A DNA stretch of 10,948 bases, taken from the NCBI GenBank assembly GCA_903893935.1, contig CAITOD010000322.1, positions 1-10,948 of the forward strand, given 5' to 3'. A program made the translations under genes and the position numbers. Positions 6,418 through 10,948 of this stretch are shown piece by piece. Origin of the DNA: an uncultured Sphingomonadales bacterium (GTDB taxonomy: Bacteria; Pseudomonadota; Alphaproteobacteria; Sphingomonadales; Sphingomonadaceae). The notes beneath the pieces are model-generated. The model was not told the origin of the DNA, did no database searches, and saw only the letters and a program-made list of their open reading frames with translations. The stretch's first letter is position 1; every line of letters begins with the position of its first letter.

Positions 6418-7734
6418 TTACGCTCGCTTGGCGCGTACATAGATCTGCACGGCGGGTGGGATCACGATCAGCACCAGCACGGTCCAGAACACGCCCCATT
6501 CCATGCCGCCGACTTGTGAAACGAACCAGATGGTATGGGTATCGCCGACCACGCTGTCCCAGCCATTGGCCGTTGCGACGGCGGCCGCTTTGGGGTCGGT
6601 CCAGTGATGCCCCTGGGCCTGCGCCACGACATCGTAAGTCCCGGCGGGCACGGTCGAGACCGAAACCTGCGTGCGGTAGCTGCCTTCGGTCCAATTGCCG
6701 TCCGAATCGCGGCCGGCGTAATATTCAAGCGTGCCGTCGGCGCGGATCGCGTGCTGCGTCGCGCGGTTGACCAGCGCGTAATCGATATCGACCCATTTGT
6801 TGACGAACGTGCCGTCAGCGGTCCCCGCGTAGAGGTTTACCGCCTGCGTCGCGCGCCCCACGGTGATCGTGCCGACGGTCGTCTGCACCGCCGGGCCGTC
6901 GATCTGCACCGCCAGTTGCTGGCTGACCGATTGCGACACGGTGCCGAGATAGTCCATCCCGACATAGACCAGCACCACCGACAGCATCGCGATCAGTACG
7001 ACTTTGGGGAAGTCGGCATCTTCATACCACGGCAGATCGGCCCAGCGCGCGAGCAGGCCCGGCTCGGCAAAAGCCTCCTCCTCGGCAGCAGGCGCTGCTT
7101 CGGATGGTTCGGCGGCGTCGTCGGCAGGCGGCGCGCGGAACGACGAGCGGATGCCGCTCGGCCGCAAATTCACGAGGTGCGTCCAGGTCACTTCGTCGGC
7201 GTTGCGTTCGAACGACAGCGTTTCGCTGCCGCAGACAAAGCTTGCCGCATCGACCTGGTCGCCGGCCTTTACGCGCCAGTAGAATTCGCCGAGCACGCGC
7301 GTGGTTTCGGTCGTTTCGGGCGGATCGGCCAGTTGCCATGTCTCGCCGCGCCAGCGGACGCAATCATCGTCGTCGATCTGCGGCGCTTCGGCCAGCATTG
7401 TGCCGAATTGCCAGTGGTTTTCGACATGAACCAGCCAGCGATAGCCGGCATAAGGGTTGAACAGCAGGAATTCGGTCCAGCTGACCGAGGAATCCTGCCG
7501 TTCCTGCCAGCCGATCACTTCCCATTCGACGCCGAACAGCACGCCGCGACTGCCCAGCGGCAGCGCCAGTTGCGCGACCGCCTCGCCATATTGCGCAATC
7601 AGGTGGACATCGGGATTGGCCACATCGAGCAAAGCGCCACAGTACCGGCATGCCACCGACACCGTGTAGCCCGCCGCGCGGATCGCCACGCTGCCTCCGC
7701 AATTGGGGCATGTGATCGTTTTCGACCCGGTCAT
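6418..7734 (-). CDS. Membrane-anchored zinc-ribbon DUF4178 protein
   Basis: This is a 438-residue protein built in four parts. A zinc ribbon with CPNC (Cys9, Cys12) and CRYC (Cys29, Cys32) is followed by a DUF4178 domain at about 62-200 (WEVIGW, WTEFLLF, LAEAPQ, NLRPSGIR). An acidic Ala/Glu linker (202-225) leads to membrane helix 244-263. A beta-rich, probably periplasmic region (264-412) precedes a second helix (413-433) and a basic end, RAKRA. The expected topology has ribbon and DUF4178 in the cytoplasm. ATG 7734 shares ATGA with the stop of the smaller DUF4178 gene, and GGAGGGG lies just before it. An in-frame upstream extension to 7821 would only overlap that gene. The two DUF4178 proteins share the WxEFLL/WNEWLL and LAEAP blocks, so they are paralogues. 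The function is unknown. Similar proteins sit beside SPFH, polyamine and PspA-type genes. Confidence 0.85.
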   Translation of the reverse strand: MTGSKTITCPNCGGSVAIRAAGYTVSVACRYCGALLDVANPDVHLIAQYGEAVAQLALPLGSRGVLFGVEWEVIGWQERQDSSVSWTEFLLFNPYAGYRWLVHVENHWQFGTMLAEAPQIDDDDCVRWRGETWQLADPPETTETTRVLGEFYWRVKAGDQVDAASFVCGSETLSFERNADEVTWTHLVNLRPSGIRSSFRAPPADDAAEPSEAAPAAEEEAFAEPGLLARWADLPWYEDADFPKVVLIAMLSVVLVYVGMDYLGTVSQSVSQQLAVQIDGPAVQTTVGTITVGRATQAVNLYAGTADGTFVNKWVDIDYALVNRATQHAIRADGTLEYYAGRDSDGNWTEGSYRTQVSVSTVPAGTYDVVAQAQGHHWTDPKAAAVATANGWDSVVGDTHTIWFVSQVGGMEWGVFWTVLVLIVIPPAVQIYVRAKRA

Positions 7735-8399
7735 TGCAGCCCCTCCGGCAGGGCCCAGTCGGCAAACCGGCGCAGACCGCTGGGTTTGAGATCGGCGAGC
7801 TCGCAATAGCGCCCGAGCCACGCACTCGTCCCGTGCGCATCGCGCTGCACGCTGAGCGAGCCGCCATCGGGATTGCGAAAATCGACGCTGGTCATTGTCC
7901 AGTCCGGCGGCGTCGCGAACGGCAATTCGCCTTCACCGCCAAGGCAGCGCGCCTGCTTGATATCGGCCGCGCGAAAGCGCTGCCCGTTGATGGTCACGCG
8001 GTATCCGGGAGTGATCGCACCGCCATCGGCAAACGCCTTGATTGCCGGCAGATCGCAAACTTCGGGCGCTTCGGCGAGCAGCATGAAGGTGCCCATCGCT
8101 TCGCCCAGCCAGCGCGTGGTGCCGTCGCCCATCGCCAGCAGCCATTCGTTCCACGCGCCGTCGGTCCAGCCCCAGCGCACGCGCCCGACCACTTCGAACG
8201 CCAGACCTTCGGCGCTGCCGCGCGTGCCGATCACGATCGGCGAGACATCGAATGGCAGCACCGCGCTTTTGCCCACCGCGCGCAAATCGCCATCGTCGCG
8301 CACCAGCAGGCTCTGGCAATACGGGCATACCGCATAGGGCAGCGCGGCGCGGCGCAGCGGAACGGCGCCCCCGCACGACGGGCAGGAAATGTCAGGCAT
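7731..8399 (-). CDS. Soluble zinc-ribbon DUF4178 protein
   Basis: This 222-residue protein has an N-terminal zinc ribbon, CPSC (Cys6, Cys9) and CPYC (Cys25, Cys28), followed by one DUF4178 domain from about residue 62 (AFEVVGRVRWGW, WNEWLLAM, MLLAEAPE, DLKPSGLR). It has no membrane segment, unlike its larger neighbour, and looks like a cytoplasmic partner. A GAGGGGG site lies shortly before ATG 8399, 12 bases after the SPFH stop. The 3' end overlaps the next start by four bases, which indicates coupled translation and matched amounts of the two paralogues. DUF4178 has no assigned biochemical role. The Trp-rich repeated pattern and constant linkage to SPFH and polyamine genes suggest a scaffold or sensing role at the membrane, which is inference. 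Confidence 0.85.
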   Translation of the reverse strand: MPDISCPSCGGAVPLRRAALPYAVCPYCQSLLVRDDGDLRAVGKSAVLPFDVSPIVIGTRGSAEGLAFEVVGRVRWGWTDGAWNEWLLAMGDGTTRWLGEAMGTFMLLAEAPEVCDLPAIKAFADGGAITPGYRVTINGQRFRAADIKQARCLGGEGELPFATPPDWTMTSVDFRNPDGGSLSVQRDAHGTSAWLGRYCELADLKPSGLRRFADWALPEGLQ

Positions 8400-8411
8400 C
8401 GGCCCCCTCGG

Positions 8412-9434
8412 CTAAACGACGCGCTTCAGCAGTTCAGCCTTCTTGGCGTCGAACTCTTCTTTGGTAATCGCGCGCATGGTCAGCAACTTGTGCAGTTTCT
8501 CGATCTGTTCGAACGGATCGACGTCGGGCGCCGGCGCCGATGCGGCTTGCATGGGTTGGGGCGAGGGCGCGCTCGCCGCTGCGGATGCGCCCGAAAGGCC
8601 TTGTGCCATGGCATTGCCGAGCGCCGCCGCCCCCGCAACGCCTGCACCCAGCGCGGCCAGGCCGCCATCCTGATGCGCGGCGGCTTCGATCGCTTCGGCC
8701 GACTGGAACTGGGTGTAGCGGCCCAGATCGCCGATCACGCGCATCGAGCTGCCTTTGTCGAGATGCGCCTGGACTTCATCGGGCAGCGAAATGCTCTCGA
8801 CAAAGAAGGTCGGGCAGGCGAGGCCCCATTGCGCGAAGCTCTTGTCGACTTCGCTCTTGATCCGGTCCGACAGCGCCTGCTGGTTGGCGGCAAGGTCGAG
8901 AAAGGCCACTCCGCTCGATCCCAGCGCGGTCGCGAGCGATGTCTGGATCGCCGAGCGCAATTGCGGCTCGAGCGTCGCTGCGGTCATTTCGCTCAGCGTG
9001 CCGAACAGCCGCTTGATGAACGGATCGATCTCGTGGATCGCGAACGAAAACGATCCGAACGCGCGCAGCCGGATCGGCCCGAATTCGGCATCGCGCACGG
9101 TAATCGGCTGCGCGGTGCCCCATTTGCGCCCGGCCTGTTCCTTGAGCGAAAAGAACACCACGTCCGATTTGAACGGCGATTTGAAGCCTTTGTCCCAATG
9201 CCTCAAATCGGTGAGCAGCGGCAGATTGGCGGTATCGAGCGTGTGCAGCCCTGGGCCGAAATAATCGGCCAGCGTGCCCTCGTTCAAAAACGCGGCAATC
9301 TGGCCTTCGCGCACGGTCAATTGCGCGCCGTTCATGATCTCGTGGTCGGCAAACGGCACCCGCCACGCCAGTTGGCCCGGCTGTTCGAGCCATTCGATCA
9401 CTTCGATCAGCTGCTTCTTGAGAAAATCGAACAT
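8412..9434 (-). CDS. SPFH/Band 7 protein with C-terminal SHOCT domain
   Basis: This 340-residue first gene of the operon has three parts. Residues 20-235 are an SPFH (stomatin/flotillin-like) domain of the type often named virion core protein. It has the early VREGQIAAFL, PGLHTL and the long helical region ending VQAHLDKGSSMRVIGDLG. Residues 250-303 are a flexible Ala/Gly/Pro linker. Residues 306-340 are a SHOCT motif (DPFEQIEKLHKLL, AITKEEFDAKKAELL), a short helical module thought to aid oligomerisation. There is no real membrane helix, so it is probably peripheral on the inner membrane, like B. subtilis YdjI. ATG 9434 is chosen because GGAG sits five bases before it on this strand (9443-9440) and the protein then starts MFDFLKKQ, typical for the family. 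An extension to 9518 adds non-conserved residues. It shares a 152-base divergent region with the molybdenum hydroxylase genes. Confidence 0.92.
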   Translation of the reverse strand: MFDFLKKQLIEVIEWLEQPGQLAWRVPFADHEIMNGAQLTVREGQIAAFLNEGTLADYFGPGLHTLDTANLPLLTDLRHWDKGFKSPFKSDVVFFSLKEQAGRKWGTAQPITVRDAEFGPIRLRAFGSFSFAIHEIDPFIKRLFGTLSEMTAATLEPQLRSAIQTSLATALGSSGVAFLDLAANQQALSDRIKSEVDKSFAQWGLACPTFFVESISLPDEVQAHLDKGSSMRVIGDLGRYTQFQSAEAIEAAAHQDGGLAALGAGVAGAAALGNAMAQGLSGASAAASAPSPQPMQAASAPAPDVDPFEQIEKLHKLLTMRAITKEEFDAKKAELLKRVV

Positions 9435-9527
9435 GACGTCTCCGAAAACCGCAAGTGCCTTGTGGGCAGTCTGAACGGCGCCCGGCCAATTTGCAAGCAT
9501 GCCTCCGCAGTTGCCCACGCAAACAGC

Positions 9528-9555
9528 TTGTGCCCCCCGGCCCGGGCTTTATGAT
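9528..9555 (+). promoter_or_regulatory. Candidate sigma-70-type promoter for the hydroxylase genes
   Basis: TATGAT at 9550-9555 matches the -10 consensus in five of six bases. TTGTGC at 9528-9533, 16 bases upstream, matches the -35 consensus only in its TTG. The expected start near 9562 would leave a leader of about 25 bases before ATG 9587. The AT-rich island stands out against the GC-rich surroundings. The call is weak because of the poor -35. Confidence 0.35.
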
Positions 9556-9571
9556 GAACGGTTTAAAATCC

Positions 9572-9577
9572 GAGGAG
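9572..9577 (+). promoter_or_regulatory. Ribosome binding site deciding the 2Fe-2S subunit start
   Basis: GAGGAG lies nine bases before ATG 9587. It decides for this start over the in-frame ATG codons at 9551 and 9554, which would add 12 and 11 non-conserved residues and coincide with the candidate -10 box. Confidence 0.7.
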
Positions 9578-9586
9578 AGCAGGCCG

Positions 9587-10045
9587 ATGGCGATCGAAGC
9601 CCGGGTGAACGGCAAAGCCGTCACGCTTCATGCCGAAGACGATACCCCGCTGCTGTGGGTGCTGCGCGAGGAACTGGGGCTGACCGGCACGAAGTTCGGC
9701 TGTGGCATCGCCGCGTGCGGCGCGTGCAGCGTGCATATCGATGGCGAAGTCGCGCGCAGTTGCAGCGTGCCGGTCGGCACGATCGCGGGCAAAGCGATCA
9801 CCACGATCGAAGCGCTGGGAGCGCCCGACGCGCCGCACCCGTTGCAGGCGGCATGGATAGCGCACCAGGTGCCGCAATGCGGCTATTGCCAGTCGGGGCA
9901 ATTGATGGCGGCCGCAGCGCTGCTCAAGCATACCCCGCACCCGAGCGACGACGAAATCGACGCCGCGATGACGAATATCTGCCGCTGCGCAACCTATCCG
10001 CGCATTCGTGAGGCGATAAAAGCCGTGGCTGGAGCAGGCGCATGA
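9587..10045 (+). CDS. (2Fe-2S)-binding small subunit of a molybdenum hydroxylase (IorA-like)
   Basis: This is a 152-residue iron-sulfur subunit of the xanthine dehydrogenase superfamily, closest in layout to the alpha subunit of isoquinoline 1-oxidoreductase and to small subunits of bacterial aldehyde dehydrogenases. It passes electrons from the molybdenum site to an outside acceptor. The N-terminal plant-ferredoxin-like cluster uses Cys39, Cys44, Cys47 (CGIAACGAC) and Cys59. The C-terminal helical domain binds the second cluster with Cys98, Cys101 (CGYC) and Cys132, Cys134 (CRC). All eight ligands are present, so it should be functional. Length is normal for the family. It has no signal peptide and would travel with the large subunit if that is exported. 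Its stop overlaps the next start (ATGA, 10042-10045), and GGAG at 10031-10034 inside it serves the downstream gene. The substrate cannot be told from this subunit. Confidence 0.92.
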   Translation: MAIEARVNGKAVTLHAEDDTPLLWVLREELGLTGTKFGCGIAACGACSVHIDGEVARSCSVPVGTIAGKAITTIEALGAPDAPHPLQAAWIAHQVPQCGYCQSGQLMAAAALLKHTPHPSDDEIDAAMTNICRCATYPRIREAIKAVAGAGA

Positions 10046-10948
10046 AGCTGAAACGCAGGTATTTTCTGGTCGGCGGCGCGGCGGCGGTGGGTGCCGGCGT
10101 CTTTTCGGTGTGGTGGGGCGACAAGGCCGCGCTGTCGCGCGCCGAACATATCACCAGCGGCGCCGGGCAGAGCTCGTTTGCCGGCTGGCTGAAAATCGCC
10201 AATGACGACTCGATCACGATCTATTCGCCGCATATCGATTTCGGCCAGGGCTCGCACACCGCGCTCGCGCAAATGCTGGCCGACGAGCTCGATGCCGATT
10301 GGGCGCATGTGCGGGTCGAACAGGCGCCGGCCGATTATGCCTTTGCCAACACCGCGCTTGCCAAACTGTTCGTCCCATCGATGTCGGGGCATCCCGATCT
10401 GGTCAAACACATGCCCGATGCGGTGTTTTCGCTGCTCGCGCGCAATGCGCCGGTGCAAGTGACCGGGGGGTCGTCGGCCATTCGCGCCACCGGGCAAATG
10501 AGCATGCGCGTGGTGGGTGCCGCGGCGCGCCAGGCGCTGCTGGGCGCGGCCGCCGAGCGGCTCGGCGTTCCCGAAACCGAGCTGACCGCGACGGCGAGCA
10601 AAGTGACCCATGCCAAAAGCGGCAAAGTCTTGCGCTATGGCGAGCTCGCTGAAGCGGCGGCGCGGCGCAACCTGGCGGATGAGCCAAGGCTGAAAACGCG
10701 CGACCAGTACACCTTCATCGGCAAGCCGGTCGATCGCTTCGACATCCCCGCCAAAGTCAACGGCCACGCGCAATACGGCATCGATTTCACCCTGCCCGAC
10801 ATGCGCGTGGCGACGGTGATCGCCGCGCCGGTGCGCGGCGGCAAATTGCTGTCGGTCGATCACGCTCCGGCGATGGCGGTCAAGGGCGTGGAAAAAGTCA
10901 TCGCGCTCGATAATGCAGTGGTCGTCGTCGCCAGCGGCTATTGGCCCG
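10042..10948 (+). CDS. Molybdopterin-binding large subunit, xanthine dehydrogenase family (IorB-like), partial
   Basis: The frame is open from ATG 10042 to the right edge, giving 302 residues of a protein that normally has around 700-750. It begins [19 protein letters not shown], a twin-arginine signal (Arg5-Arg6 with Phe8-Leu9), so it should be exported folded by the Tat route with the small subunit. Residues 57-83 ([14 protein letters not shown], then [11 protein letters not shown]) match the start of the molybdopterin domain in isoquinoline 1-oxidoreductase beta subunits and membrane-bound aldehyde dehydrogenases. [13 protein letters not shown] stretch near residue 238 begins the usual aldehyde oxidase/xanthine dehydrogenase a/b hammerhead domain. 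The catalytic Glu region lies beyond the window. The gene is translationally coupled to the 2Fe-2S subunit. The substrate may be an N-heterocycle or an aldehyde. Confidence 0.9.
   Translation, partial: MKLKRRYFLVGGAAAVGAGVFSVWWGDKAALSRAEHITSGAGQSSFAGWLKIANDDSITIYSPHIDFGQGSHTALAQMLADELDADWAHVRVEQAPADYAFANTALAKLFVPSMSGHPDLVKHMPDAVFSLLARNAPVQVTGGSSAIRATGQMSMRVVGAAARQALLGAAAERLGVPETELTATASKVTHAKSGKVLRYGELAEAAARRNLADEPRLKTRDQYTFIGKPVDRFDIPAKVNGHAQYGIDFTLPDMRVATVIAAPVRGGKLLSVDHAPAMAVKGVEKVIALDNAVVVVASGYWP

Larger units (their letters stand above)
9435..9586. promoter_or_regulatory. Divergent intergenic region (SPFH operon / hydroxylase genes)
   Basis: This 152-base stretch separates the two divergent starts and must hold the promoters of both units unless transcription enters from outside. 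It contains an inverted repeat, GTGGGCA (9462-9468) and TGCCCAC (9512-9518), whose 7-bp arms are 43 bases apart. For the minus-strand operon I see no convincing -35/-10 pair, so an alternative sigma factor or an activator is possible. Confidence 0.5.

Noticed and set aside
6135..6440. A 101-codon frame and neighbouring long frames across the small-peptide gene
   Set aside because: They are out of frame with the operon genes and overlap two of them. The 59-residue frame fits the spacing and has a believable membrane helix.
9435..9518. Longer SPFH protein starting at 9518
   Set aside because: The extra 28 residues are not family-like, and the GGAG site stands before ATG 9434.
7734..9554. A 606-codon open frame on the plus strand
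   Set aside because: It lies opposite the SPFH and DUF4178 genes, whose proteins have clear domains and ribosome sites. Its translation is Arg/Gln/His-rich with no domain. Such antisense frames are common at high GC.
9587..10948. Hydroxylase genes as part of the polyamine system
   Set aside because: They are divergent, have their own promoter candidate and ribosome site, and belong to a family acting on N-heterocycles or aldehydes. A link through aldehydes from amine oxidation is possible but unsupported.

Overview
The window is dense, GC-rich DNA with almost no non-coding space. Codon use, overlapping stop/start pairs and protein flavour suggest an alphaproteobacterium, most likely a sphingomonad (Sphingomonas/Novosphingobium-like). 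The lineage is an inference from style, not from a marker gene. I see no rRNA, tRNA, CRISPR array, insertion sequence or phage gene. All gaps between genes are shorter than 160 bases.

Layout. (1) 1-281, plus strand: the 3' end of a calcineurin-like metallophosphoesterase, cut by the left edge. (2) 371-2741, plus strand: an acetylpolyamine amidohydrolase of the histone-deacetylase fold and, one base later, a PuuP-like APC-family permease. This looks like a polyamine uptake and deacetylation pair. (3) 9434 down to 2738, minus strand: seven tightly packed genes read as one operon. They encode an SPFH protein with a SHOCT tail, a small zinc-ribbon DUF4178 protein, a larger membrane-anchored zinc-ribbon DUF4178 protein, a 59-residue one-helix peptide, a membrane-fused spermidine-synthase-like aminopropyltransferase, an exported FAD amine oxidase and S-adenosylmethionine decarboxylase (SpeD). 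The last gene meets the permease tail to tail with a 4-base overlap of the two stop regions. (4) 9587 to the right edge, plus strand: a two-gene molybdenum hydroxylase unit (2Fe-2S subunit and the start of a Tat-exported large subunit) of the isoquinoline 1-oxidoreductase / aldehyde dehydrogenase type, transcribed divergently from the SPFH operon.

How the genes work together. Nine consecutive genes (371-9434) join three themes: polyamine salvage (AphA, permease), polyamine synthesis or modification (SpeD makes decarboxylated AdoMet, the SpeE-like enzyme transfers aminopropyl groups, the amine oxidase may act on the product), and membrane surveillance (SPFH plus zinc-ribbon membrane proteins resembling the Bacillus YdjGHI module that works with PspA). 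The most interesting reading is an envelope-protection system that makes or tunes a polyamine at the membrane. The polyamine linkage is strong from the enzyme motifs. The membrane-stress role is inferred from family knowledge. No ornithine or arginine decarboxylase and no PspA lie in the window, so amine precursor and effector would have to come from elsewhere.
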